Positions 38,753 to 51,534 of a DNA stretch of 64,000 nucleotides are shown piece by piece. Numbering within the stretch: position 1 is the first letter of the stretch; each line of letters starts with the position of its first letter. The stretch is from Varroa destructor. Taxonomy: Eukaryota > Arthropoda > Arachnida > Mesostigmata > Varroidae. Below the pieces are notes generated by a model, which worked only from the letters and a program-made list of their open reading frames with translations, searched no databases and was not told the DNA's origin. The stretch is taken from contig NW_019211457.1 of the NCBI RefSeq assembly GCF_002443255.2, forward strand, positions 31,301,309-31,365,308, read 5' to 3'. Made by a program: the position numbers and the translations under genes.

Positions 38753-41333
38753 GGAAATGACGCGTTCAGTCACCGTCGGTGTTATTTGCTTGGCTTCTAT
38801 ATGTCGGTCTCAGGCGGCGGGTCAGTTTAGGTCAGGCCACGTATGTTTATTTCATATTAGCGCTGTTGATTAGAAACAAGGTGGCTGACTGTTAGGCAAA
38901 CGACTATAAACAATAATCATACATTTTAAGAACCAAATTTATAATGAATTTTTTCAAGTGAACTAGCATTTGGTTTATCGCAAATTCGGATGATTGTAGA
39001 AAAAACAAAGAATGGTTGTTTTTGATAATATAAAGAAGACAATAACGCTATTCATTGTAATATAGATTGTGGGTATGAGAGACAGCAAATTATCCACGAG
39101 TGATCGATCACCGGAAGAGCGTCTGAATTTGGCTGACACGCGACTGAATCGGTACCATTTACTACTCGTTAGGAAAAAGCTACATTGAAGATAATTAGGT
39201 TCAAAGTCCATACACGTAGCCAGCCGTATAAGTATTTATGTTTAAAAATCACTAACGAAAATCTCTATTCTTACTGCACGTATAAGTTATACGCCATCAA
39301 CCGCAGTCGACAAACGTAGGACGTGTTCATATAAAAAAAAACAATTGTTCTTCATTCCCGTTTGAGAAACAGTCACGGGTCATCAAGACGGAAAAAACAT
39401 CTGTTCCGCAAAGCAATATCAAAATGGTGCCTATTGGTGATCTGCCGAATGGATAAATCGTTTTTGGCAGTAAGGGTTAAATACCCTGTCGTTATAATTT
39501 TAGACTCAAGCCTGGGTAGCACTTATAGGAAGCTTGTAGATGTTGTTTTTTTTCAGCTAGTACGAATCGCAGACTTCTGGAGAGCCTATAGCCTCTTAAA
39601 AGTTTTTTTTTTTTATCAGTTAGCAAATACAAGCAACGATTTTTGTGAAACCCGAAAAATAGCTAGACCGACGTTACGCCTGATATTATTATTAATAACG
39701 AAGTATCGTGCTGGCCTATGAGAAAATGTACATAAAGTTTGTTTTCTGAGTGATTCATGAGTCGTAAACGCATAGACATTGTTTGCACAAGTTACTCACT
39801 AATGTTTTTCAAGCATAAAAAAAACAACGGCATTGTTATTACTAGGACAATTCTAGGCAGTAGAGACAAGAAATGCCGCGATTTCACATGTTGATTAGAA
39901 TTAAAGTAAACTTTAAATTTCTGCAGTGACTGATCGGCACGCTTTGAGCTTATTCAAGAATATTCAAATGGGATGTTCTATATAGCAAGCGATAAATTAC
40001 ATTTGAAGGATGTCCACGGTAACGATTTAGTGCCCCTGCAACTCAGGCAGTAGAATCTCTTACTAACGAAGCTAACGACAATCACCACAGTCTAGACGCA
40101 TGACACGTTTGTTAACAATTCTGTGTAAATATAAAAAAAACAAAGTAAAACGTCTTCGCGTTTCGTTTTCATGCTGCATACATGTTAAACTGTATTCTGC
40201 ACTTTTAACAGGAATCACAAAATTACAGGAGTGAAGTCCATGTTTTTCCTAGTAGCAAAAACGCGCTTCTTATAGACATCTCCAATACACTGATTGAAAT
40301 ATTACACATTTGTCAGACAAATAACACGAACACAATCAAACAAGCAGATTTACAACACCTTTTTGTAGACATACTAAACGACTGTTTCTGCCTGTGATTA
40401 TCTAAGTTCGTCACAATATACATCAAGGACAGTCAGATACCGTAAAGCATCTTAAGCCACCTTAACGCAAGATATTTGACCTTATATCGACTTCAGGCTC
40501 GGGGAAAAGCAGAGCGACAGGAGCTTGCCTGACCAGTATAATGGAGGTTAAATCATTTTTACTTAGTTATCACTATATATATTTAGGAGACCTGTAAAGA
40601 ACACTTTTTAGCTTCTTTCTGGTGCTACGAATATGCATACTACTGATGATTATTGCTTAAACATTAACAAACGTAGGCTCGACAAGAGCGTGTCTATACA
40701 CGCATGAATAAAACGGTATTTTGCAGTCTTCATAGTTTAAACAATTGAAGTCCTAATCTCTTCTCTTAATCACGTAGTGGTACATATACTTGTGCGTCAG
40801 GGAAACGTTTGACGACGTTCCCGAATTCCGAATGCGACAAGTACGTGGACAAACATCGAACCAAACAAGGAAAGGTTCCCGGAATTGCATCTAACTGAGG
40901 CTTTCTGTCAATAAACCGAAAATGAACTATAATCATGAGTTAGGTAGAACAGTGTAAAGAAATCTTTTCGTTCCCGGATAGACCTTAATGCCAATTTGGA
41001 GAGGGCAATGAGATAAAGTTCCTAGCAAATCAGATGCTAGAATATAACGTGCACTTACAAAGTTAGTTGCTGCTAGCAGACCGTGTGCATGGGCGGGTTT
41101 TTAAATATCGTCGCCGATAGATACGTAGACAGGGAACGGCGACTGTCGCTCCAGCCGTAATTGGAAAGTATTTTTCAATTGTTTGCGTAATCTTTCTAAT
41201 TACTATATACCTAAACGTATCATTTGGTAGCGCCAATGCATCCAATTGGTGCTGTCTGCTATCAAAATAAGGACTGTTTGATATTTGTTTTGTATTATTC
41301 CATTAATAACAGTAGGACTAAGCAGTATTTGTG

Positions 41334-41357
41334 GGTTTAAATTGATCAATTTAAACC
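41334..41357. repeat. 24-bp perfect palindrome
   Basis: GGTTTAAATTGA is followed immediately by its reverse complement TCAATTTAAACC. It is centred on TGATCA and is the longest zero-loop palindrome noticed outside TA arrays. No gene is recognised next to it. Confidence 0.85.
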
Positions 41358-44300
41358 ATTCGACACAAGCGGATGCCTGTATCAGAGCGGTCGTGGAAAA
41401 TTACCCTGGAAAAACTTCGTTTTCCGAACAGTGAAAAACAGATGACGATTGCCCCCTGTTACGTAGCCATTCTAAATCCGAACAGAGAGCCATATTAGGG
41501 TAACAGTTACGTACTCCAATGTGACTTTACATTCAACTGACATAGAACTTAAATTCCCCGATAAGAAAAACTTGAGATCAAATACAAACATTGGAAAGTT
41601 GCAAAGCCACATTCGTACTTATTTCCGCCAGGGGAATTGCGCAACCGCACGATATCTCGTACATTCGGACCTCATAAACATGTTTTCCTACCCTTTTTTG
41701 CCATGTAATTTTATTCGACCGTTATTGGCGCCCTATTGCTATCGTTTACTAGTGTCACCATCAATTATTAATGCCTTAAAACGACACCCATACAAAGATT
41801 ATGCTATATATACCGTAATTGCATCGAAATATTCGTTACTACCCCGAAATGAGCACTGCGCGACTCACCAAAGTCGACAGATGGGCGAGCCCGAGCAGGC
41901 GTAAATCACCAGTAGGCAAAAAAATGGTCTAGTTTTGTCCAAGTAAAGACGAGCCAGCGGCATTGCATTATAGCTGACGTCTGAGAAGTCAATGACGCGC
42001 ACAATAGTAACTGTTGTGCTTATATAATACCTTATTCAATATTTTTAAGTTATAAACTCCCGAAAATCTTACATACACAAATGCAGTAAACGCGACCAGA
42101 GATGACACAGCCATGGCTTATATATATATATACTTCCACGCTGCCTCTCGCAGCCCGCATAACCCCGAGGCGGACCGTTTATAAGCATATGGTCTTCTGG
42201 TGTGAAGAATACAAACTGCAGTTGTTTTTTTTATAAAACATTGCTATTTAGTAACTTACTATTGGCGCAAGCAGAAGTAGATTACGCTACGATAGTTATA
42301 GGACACTATATTGATTATTTTTATTAGTCTGTTTATCTTGCCTGGAACTATGCTTGAAGCGAACGTCTCGAGGCGTCGTGTCGAGTAATTATAATTAGCC
42401 TTTATGGCCAAGACTCTATGTTAAAACTATTTCGCTATTGTAACAAATAGGCAATGACGAATTTTAGAATAAGGAATAGTAGAACAGACGGGGTCCCGTC
42501 TTGCCGCTTCCTAGCTAGGACTATTATCGTGTCTGGATGAAGATTTAGAAGTATTTGTTAGCTTAAACTTAACAAATTTGTTGTTTTTTAGTTGAACCGC
42601 ATTTGCACTAGGTGCCCTTTTACTTTAAAAGATACAAAAAAAGAAAGAAAAGCTTCTTAAGAGGCATCGGTTTTTTCGGCAGCATCAAATCTCGCCACGA
42701 TCTTTCTGACGTTCACTAATAATAGCATTGCGTCACTATTATACATATACTGGACTACAACAGGAAAATTGAATTAGTTCTGCAACGTATAACGTGTATC
42801 AAACATGAACAACAAAATCCCACCTCATCAAATGGTCCAATACGGTTTAGTAACCGGCCACGGTTCCAACGACTAGTAAACGTAGATCATATTATAGTTG
42901 ACTGCACGCGGATCCTACTAAATATAAACGTTTATGGATCGATAATTAATAAGTTTTCAAAATAGTGTTTCTTCCGTCCCATTCTGCGAATTGTTACACA
43001 TCGGCGTACGTCAGATTGTCCACCGATACGTTACGGAACGCTTATCGGGTAGAACGCTGGGCAGCGTTAGCGATGGGGCTAGGGCCCAGATCTAAGCAGA
43101 GCTCCGAACGACAAAGTGCCGCACGTGTAACGTAGCATTGGGGCGACACCAATGATCAAACATACAAGATGCCAAATTCGCCGCTGGCCGTGTCTACATC
43201 TGACATCCTGTCCAGTTACGGTATATTGGCAATAGTAGCGGTAGGGCCAGTGCTAAGGACCATATCAAAACGAGAAGCGCTATATAAACGCAGTAGATGT
43301 CATTTAGCAGCTACTGCATTGCGTATCGAAACCCAACTCTAACAAGGGAATCACAGTGCGTTGCACCGTGGCATACGACGGCGCGTGTTCACACGTCTTA
43401 CATGAATATATATACATACATACCCGATAGCATCAGCTCTTTCGCTCACCTCGAGCTACGGACGGAACGAAACAAGCCTTAACATTAAGTTTTGTTCCAG
43501 TTTCAAACGAAACGGGCACTTTGTTGAAAATGTACGACAAAAATTCGACAGGTATCTGATTTGGGAAAACATGAAGAATTTGTATCATTCAATAACAATC
43601 TTTATGTAAATCTCAGATTTTATAAAACAAATTATTATGAACATTTTTATTACAAGAAATGAGCGGTCATTTGTTGTGCTTTTTATTTCTTAACCTGTCA
43701 TTTTAGCTTACTTAATTAAGTTGGTGCCTCGTAAGCCAACTGCATCAACTATATTTGGTCCGATCTCTTTGATAACTTACTTCGGTTCCGATTGTTCTAA
43801 TTCAAACCGATGTCTCTGCTGCGCCTCAGAACAGTAATTTTTGGCCTTTTCTTACAATCCATGATGTTCCCTTCGGTTTTCCGATAAAGAAATACAAGAC
43901 GATTAATTAAAATTTTTGATTTGTTAACTAAGATCTGGATCAGGTCTACTTGTGAATTTCTCAAAAGTTGTCACTTCGATTGTAAGTTGTCGCACAGAAA
44001 GATTTAACTGTAATCGTTATATTTTCTTAATTCGCTGCGGATCGTCACAAAGTTCTTTGTTTTACGTAAGTCCCGTTGCAATGTCCTCACCTCGCGACGA
44101 ACGTCTTAGGTTCGACCGTAAAGTCAAATATATATTACCGACAGACTTTTATAAATAATACTGTCAACAGAAAAGGACATTGCTTACCACCCTAAAATGG
44201 TCAATGAGAGAATCCTGAGTGGAACTTATTCATGGAACGTGATGCGAGGTGTTTCCTTTTAGAGGTTCACGGCAACAAACTGGATGGACTGAAATCGACC

Positions 44301-46130
44301 GCAGCTTCGTTTTGTGAATGAAATTATCGTTGACGTATTGAGTTGCAAGTAAGAATACGTGATGCCTATGTATTACCAGCTAGTCTCTGAGTAATGATGA
44401 TTGCGAAAATGTACGTTGCAATTGCCGTAACCTGTTTAAAAAAGGACACCTGTCACCACAGTTGAAACGGCACCTTTGCATTGGCCTTAACTCGATATTC
44501 TCGATAACAAGAGCCATGGCCAATAGCTAGACTAGCGGTTTATTCCAGCGAACTTGTTATGTTTGTCAAAGGTTTAACTATTTTTTTCGCTTTTAATAAT
44601 AAGCCATCTAAAAAGTTTCGCTCGCTCGAATAATAATAAAAAACTGGTACTTTAATAATCAGCCACAATAGTTTACTTCTTTGTAAACATTGCCAAGGCT
44701 TGTGCGAGATTTCCATTTAAATGTACATAAGACAGCGTCAGTATCTTTTAAAGTATACATTCTATAATAAAATTTTGTGATTAGCACAATAATATGTTTT
44801 ACTATGTTCATTGATAGCTACGACAGATCAATTTAATAACTTAATAAACACGATAGTTGAAAACTGACAAAGTTGATACAATTAGACCTTCATCGCACGA
44901 GGCTATGAGACTCTATTTTTAGCATCCTTGCGTTCTGCAAATCAGCCGATGAAGCTCATAGAAGGCAACCTACTAACACTGTGGTCTATATATCCTATTG
45001 ATTCGTTTTTACTTGCTGTCGGTTATAGCGGGCGTCGTAAAGACCGACTAGCCTAGTTCTCTCTTTTTAGTCTGTTTTTCCCGTTGATGAATGAGCAATA
45101 ATGAGCCAGCGTTGTTTCTGGCGAGACGCTTAGCAGATGTTTTTGACGAACGATGGTGCGCTGGACAGCTGGTACACTCGTCGGTTCCGTGTCGTCGTTT
45201 GAAGGTTGACTGCCAGTCTTAAAATAGGTAAGACTCTACTAGGTTGATTAGGTCTTAGGCACTAAAATTTTCTTAGTGAATCTGAATCTTGGAGATGGCT
45301 ATTGGTTTAGCTTTTAGAAGTGGCGTCCACTTTTCAATAGCTTCTGCAGACGTTTAAGCTTGGCTACAACGATTAATGTATTTCTGACACTTTCCTCGAT
45401 GTACCTCGCAGAAGTTCAGCCTGTCATCCCTATAATTAACCCAAGCTTCCTCCGTTTAGATGAAACGAGTCACTCTGGCAAAACCTTTTGAACATTATGG
45501 CTCCTGCCTTGTCCTGTAAGTCCTGTAAGCTCCCACTATATATGACGTGACCACCATATTCTACAAACCCATTTTTACAAAGGGTCGTCGATGTCTGGTG
45601 TTCATAGGCTGGGCATTGATCAAAAGCGAAAAAGGCAAGCGATTTAGGTTGTCCTCCTAGGCAAATCCGGTTGTGTGGTTGCCTACATTACGCCGTCGCT
45701 CTCAGTGTCCCCACCGTCTATGTTGTCCGCTTTCTCTATAGTAGATCTTCCATCAGTACAATTGCGTAATTCTCTTTGACGTACCGATTTTCGCAGTGTA
45801 ATACTGGTTGGCGTTGTCGATCGAACGGCGAAAAATCCGTATTGTTCAGCTGGTAGCGGATTTCGGTAGGCTCAACTTCGGAGGCCGCTGAATAAGAGCT
45901 TGTAGATGCAGCTCTTTTTGGCAGTTGTTCGCCAAGAATTTGGGTCGGTCTCTCTTGACTTTAGAAATGTAAACCATTTCTGGGATTTTTTCTGCCTATT
46001 TATTAATTTTATTTATTGACTTTATGGAGCGACAAAGTAGGCAAGTCTAAACAAACCTAAACAGCAATTTGTATAAGTGGTTGTCTGCCCGGCGGCTTCG
46101 TTATGCTGCAGTGATACCTGCAGTGTTTGC

Positions 46131-46153
46131 CTACGAAAAATAGCTTTTCGTAG
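46131..46153. repeat. 9-bp-arm hairpin
   Basis: CTACGAAAA pairs exactly with TTTTCGTAG across the 5-nt loop ATAGC. Isolated, and no function is suggested by the neighbours. Confidence 0.6.
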
Positions 46154-46258
46154 TAATTGAGCGTAGATACACTTCTACTGAAAAAAGCTACTAGCCTGAA
46201 GCGATGTTTGATGGCAACACCAGTTGAAAAATCCGAAACACCTATGTAACTAGCTGGA

Positions 46259-46259
<1 letters not shown>

Positions 46260-46290
<31 letters not shown>
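46260..46290. repeat. (GGCT)n tetranucleotide array, 31 bp
   Basis: Nearly eight perfect GGCT units, preceded by a variant unit (GGAT) and by CTAGCT. G+C-rich against an AT-rich background. Confidence 0.95.
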
Positions 46291-46292
<2 letters not shown>

Positions 46293-49200
46293 CTTCAGCT
46301 TAATGACAACGCGCTAAATATAGCGGTCAGACAAAAGACAGCCTTGGTGCTTGACTAGCGACTGAAAGCGTCGCGCATGATAAGAGAAATCCAAGCTGGC
46401 TATTTCCGACCGACAATTTCGAGGCAGTCTCCTGTGATCTAACATCCTCGATCATATTAAGATTGAAAGCTCCACTTTGCCCTGTATGCAATAAGCAAGC
46501 TTTGCAGATTGACCGATGGGTGATGAGGCATCACTTCTGAACCGGTCACCGGCGCCCTTCTCATGCTACCTCAGACATCTGAAACGATTTGTCTTTCCTA
46601 TCCTTTGCTTCAATCCATTTCAGATAGAAGCAGATTTTCGCTAAGTACGCAAGGTCATTGTGCTTTGTGCCACTAACAATCGATTACTAATAAAAATAAC
46701 ATCGTCGCGATAGGCTCGATTCATCACAGCCCAAGCAAACAGAGATGCCAGATCGTGTGTGGTCGAAAAGCAGTAGCGTAACATAGCAGTTTGAATCTAT
46801 AATCGGTATACGCTTTCGTAAAACCTGACGCATCGATCATGTGACGCACGTCATATACGTACGGCGGCTAGCGTCCGAAAACGAACTTCATAAAGAGAAG
46901 GCGCCGCTTCCGTTTGTGGATAGATTGGATTTTTGTGACTTGTAACATTGACCAATGGCTAACAGGCGTGATCACAGCGGCAACTGGCAATGCGTTGGGT
47001 GAGAAAATCAGCTTGATATATTACGTATATCTGCCATTTTGCGTTGAGTCTAACGCGCTCGACGTATCGACCACGCTTTTAGATTGGCCGTCAGCGCGAG
47101 CGATTTCAGCTCAGAAGAGAGGTAATAAATTTTGCCAAAGAAATCTGTTTACAGTCGTTAGCAATCGTTGACTAATATATTACATGCTACCTCCAGCGCT
47201 TTTCTCGGCTGACGCCTTTGCTATTGCGGTGTATCTGTAATTTAATTTTTAAGCAAAAAGACGAAGGCACACGATTAGCTAGAGCTTTTTTTTTTTAGTA
47301 TTACGTCAGGCTTCATCTCGTTATCTATATATTATCTATGAATGTCATTTTCGAAGAGTCGTAATTTCAAGTAAAATTGATGTGACACCTTTTTTTTTAA
47401 GAAGTATTTCCTCCTACTGGTCCTTTTGCTCTTTTGTCACCGTTGCTATAACTAGGTATTTTAGAGCCTTTGCTAACACCGCATTCGACACGTGTTCGCT
47501 TAGCTATTAAGACTAGCTAATAAAGATGAATACCCCTTAGTTTTACAATTTTAATTGTTCTTTTATGGAGTAAAGCTGTAATTTACTATTTGCTATACTA
47601 ATGCAAAACCGGTGTGGTGCATGTACTGTTCATTTGAAATGGAAAAACCTGATTTTTTGTTATTAAAAGTCGTCAGAATTTCGTCCATATTTTATAGGGC
47701 TTCTGTTTTGTTCAACGTATTAGAATTGTTCTTTTTTTCTTGAAGGCTTAATAGTTCTGGCCCTGCCGAGCAATAGCAACGACTTCCCGGACATAATAGA
47801 GACCCATCTTGTATAGACATGACCATCATTTAAGTAAAGAAGATTTGTCACGTTCTTCACACAACTACGATGACTACTTCTGGACGGGTTTCCAGTTACA
47901 TAAGAATTTTGTTTCGATGTGTTCGTTAGAAGCACAAAAACAGCACAAAAACAGTAAAAACATACGTGTTTGTTCGTTAAAAAATACAGCGTATTATACA
48001 TCCCGCCCCGTCATTACATACTGTCACGTTGCCAGCCTGTTTTTTCTCAGAGCCGGGCATCAGTCAGACAGCCATTAATCAAATCTGTAACTTAAAAAGG
48101 AGAACTTCTTGGTATGCCCGAGAACTATCTGACCCAACAAGTCGGTATCATAACTCGCTGCTGTTGCCTAATCCTATTTGCCTTTCAATTCGCTTCGTTA
48201 CACCTCAACCGTCTTCCATATTGCTGGCTCTTCTTTTGGTTTCATTTAATCTTTCAAACCCATTCCTCTCAGTCCACTCCGTAACTACTATTTATAGAAG
48301 GGGAAATAACAGTACGCGTTTGTTTTTTCTAACGACAACTGCCAATCTCCGCCGGGGCAGATGATTAACTCTCTTATGACAGACTTGTCTTGTTTAGCGT
48401 CCCGTATTCACGAATTGACGTTCACGAAGGAAAATTCGCGCGGGGCTCGCCCTGCCGGCTCGGAGTGATAACACACCTACTCTTAATTCGCCCTTTTTCC
48501 CGACATTTACAAATTGCACATTGCTGTGCATGGTACGCAACCGTTGGCCGCTTGTCTCATCAATGTTGGTATCTTTCCTTTCGTTTGCCCCTTATGGCCT
48601 CAACTCCCATTGGCAGAGTGACAGCCACGGCGGCTAAGCACACGTAGCAGCGATGTCGTCACACGTTCTCGGCGTCATCGGTCTTTCTTGCCCTGTTTTA
48701 TCGGTTTTGGCAGCGATCCGTCAAAAGAGGCAGTATGCAAAACGTATGAAAAGGCGAAAAAAGAAGATTGATTAACAGATAAATTGAGATATATATGCAC
48801 AGCTCCACAGACAGGCAGGCACGCCATCCGCATGAAGTTTCCCATGCTGTACTTCAATGATGACCGTATCAATTTATGGCAGTAACGCGTGTATATGCAA
48901 GCGTCAGGAAAGAAGTTCGGCACTATTACAGGCAGAGTAAAAAAAATCCTTGTGGAAAGAGAAAGTGACGCATGGCACTGCGCACATGAAGGCCTGTCAG
49001 TCAGCACGTGGTGTCTACTGTTGCCACCGTAGAGGTTGTTGTTATTATCGTTTGTTCCTTCTGCTGCTGAGATGTTGGCAAACTTCTGCAAGTAGCGTTT
49101 TGTCGACTAAAGAAGAAGGCGTGCCCGATGGTTGTCGTGTTGTTGCCGTTGGTACCGTTGTTCGCCATATTTACCACGATACGGTAGGAACCATGCATAT

Positions 49201-50066
49201 ATATAAATAGAAAGGCGGCGCTATACGGGCATTTTAGTACGGGTTATTCTAGCAAGGAAATGTTGATTTAAAATCTTATTCTCCCTACACTTCTCGGATT
49301 TTTGAGACGCGTAAGAGTCAGAGATCTAACGCTAGTCGCACAACTGATTCTTTCTTTGACCAAGTTTCAATACGTCAAATAATATGACACAGCTGACTTT
49401 TTTAAAATTTCGTCTTTTTTTTAAATTTGTTAATAATGATAAAAAAGCAAACTAAGTAGCTTGCTTTGCTACCGCAGTTTCATCCGCCGCAGAGCTACAT
49501 TTTGAAAAGCTAACTGGGAGAAAATTAAGTTTTATAGAAGTTATTACATTGAATTTTGTTCGAGTATCACCAGGAGTTAAATGGACAACCGCATTTCGAA
49601 CTCATACGAAATCGGTTGCTTTCGATGCTGATTTACGTAAAAATAAGTGCCTCAAAACGTAGCCCAGTAGGAATGCGTATATGTACATAAATTTGAAATT
49701 AAACAAAGACATCGCAATTTCCTACACCGAACTATAGTTGGCAGTTTTTGAAAGAAACTTACACAATTTCAGTGGCATAATATGACATATCGTCCGGACA
49801 AGACAGGAGTATCGACATAGACCATGTTGTTTACAATCGTGATTAGAGGGCAAAGTTTACTACGCAGTTATTTAGGCTAGAACCAGGCATAATTAAAAAT
49901 ACCTCCGCAGGCTTTCCGGCCATCAAGTTGGCCCCTGAGATCAATGACTACGTTGTGCTGTTCCTCTTACCTCGCAAAATGCAACTCGGGGTGTGGCAAT
50001 CGATGCTTGATCCATCTAAGATTCCTGTAGAACTCCAGGTGGACCTAAGGTAAACGACCCATATTC

Positions 50067-50136
50067 TCTAACTTGGCGGTATACGATCATCATGCATCAT
50101 CTCTCTATCTATAATCACAGCTCTTTCTAATAAAAG
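50067..50136 (+). repeat. dispersed repeat, copy 2
   Basis: Partner of the copy at 13352, in the same orientation and about 36.7 kb away. The two anchors (14 bp and 10 bp) are exact and their spacing differs by one base. The intervening DNA is diverged, and a stop codon interrupts the frame that is open in copy 1. That supports a decayed element, not a functional exon. Confidence 0.5.
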
Positions 50137-51048
50137 CAATATCTTAATTTTATTCGATGATTGACTTTTTCGCGCCAACTAACTTCCTGGATTTATATGG
50201 TTCACAATACAAATATTTTTATATATACACGTTGGTATTATTATACGTAGCCCAGATTCGAGAATGAGACAGTAACTGTATGGAAAATTACAATGTGGAC
50301 ATACGTTCGAAGAAGCTATTGTTTACTATCTCAATATGTTCGTTAACCGTATCTGGGATACGAGCTGAAAATGTTCGCTGCCCAGTGTATATATCAAGTT
50401 TTAGTAGCCGATAAAGTATTGAAACATACTAGCTAACAGTTTATTGGTATGAAGCCGGTAAATGATTATAAAAAGTGCGATCAATAGCGTAGAGGATTTT
50501 ATGATAAGATCATTTTTTTACACGTTGCTGGGAGCTGGTCTGAACGATAGCCGATTGTTGACGCCAATTAGGTAACTTTATACCAAGCTGTCTTTGAAGA
50601 TAGCGCGGATCGTCCATTATTCGATACCACGTATTGGCAGCTACAAATATAGTGCAGATTTGAACCTTATTATTATTATTACCAGATTAGAACTTGAAGT
50701 CAGCTGCCGGATGAATATAAGTACTCTGAATTTTTTGTAAGAGTAAAACTTCCGATTGAACTTATGTTGTCTCATACTAGGACATATATATGATCTGTAA
50801 CTGGGGTATGTGGACATTCAAAACAAAGGAGACAAATTCGTTAGCCGCACATTTTTATTAAGTTTAGATTGCGAAATCAAACAAGGAACTGATTATTTTG
50901 GGACAATACGTAAGTTCTACTGCTCTATTGGTTGGCGAGGTAGCGACATGGGCCTGGCACTAAAATCGGAATAAGAGGTTCTGCACGCAATTTCCAGGGA
51001 AATAATTCAATGCCTCATTTTTTTTTTTAAATAGTAGATTTTATTAGC

Positions 51049-51534
51049 ATGAACAGGCTTTCGACGAAAACATGTTTGTTTGGCGTGACTATTATCACAG
51101 CCTTTTCTGCTGTACTGAATACGTATGTACTCAACATTGGTCCCTATCTTGGCAGAGGAACGATCAGAGTTACCGTTGGCATATGTTACTTATTGGAAAA
51201 CGATCTTACAGCATTGGCGTACACTGCGTTTTCGATGTCCATACCAAACGAAAGCTATCAGTATCCTGGCGTTTGCTACAGCTGCTATATGAATAGCGCT
51301 TTTATAATTATCGTATCGAATCAACACGCGCACCCAATGCAATGTAGCACAAACAATGATCCGAAAATACCCGTATATAGAAGCAACTCAGTTGCCATTC
51401 GTCAGCATAATCCGATGTTCTGCTTGGCGTTATTCATCGTTTACCATACCAAACATCCAAAGTTTCCACACCCAAGTTCTGTTGGCATTATCGAAACCCA
51501 GCACACGATGCCCGAATTTAAGTGGCTAGGATAA
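51049..51534 (+). CDS. hypothetical 161-residue protein with signal-like N-terminus
   Basis: An intact ORF starts from a true ATG, the longest complete one in the window. The N-terminus (CLFGVTIITAFSAVL, residues 9-23) is hydrophobic after a short basic lead, as in a signal peptide or anchor. The middle is Cys/Tyr-rich (CYSCYMN) and the C-terminal part is rich in His, Pro and Asn. No domain is recognised. A poly-T tract lies just upstream, but no clear promoter or poly(A) signal is seen. Random sequence of this composition would yield a run of this length with a probability of roughly one in four across the window, so chance remains a serious alternative. Confidence 0.25.
   Translation: MNRLSTKTCLFGVTIITAFSAVLNTYVLNIGPYLGRGTIRVTVGICYLLENDLTALAYTAFSMSIPNESYQYPGVCYSCYMNSAFIIIVSNQHAHPMQCSTNNDPKIPVYRSNSVAIRQHNPMFCLALFIVYHTKHPKFPHPSSVGIIETQHTMPEFKWLG

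Larger units (their letters stand above)
29635..41333. other. no gene recognised beyond one small ORF
   Basis: Long AT-rich DNA with scattered TA, TTG and GATA arrays. Between 36.2 and 37.3 kb four short plus-strand open frames follow one another in different frames, one of them the 47-residue membrane peptide listed separately. They do not join into a recognisable protein. Short AAT/ATT triplet runs are frequent. Confidence 0.45.
41358..51048. other. no gene recognised
   Basis: AT-rich with G+C-richer stretches at 43.0-43.3, 44.9-46.9 and 48.0-49.2 kb. The last holds open frames on both strands (up to 138 codons at 48675-49091, minus) without signal, domain or coding texture. A small direct duplication (GTCCTGTAA twice) lies near 45.51 kb. 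Confidence 0.45.

Noticed and set aside
48675..49091. 138-codon minus-strand frame
   Set aside because: No coding texture or recognisable motif, and it overlaps open frames on the other strand in G+C-richer DNA.
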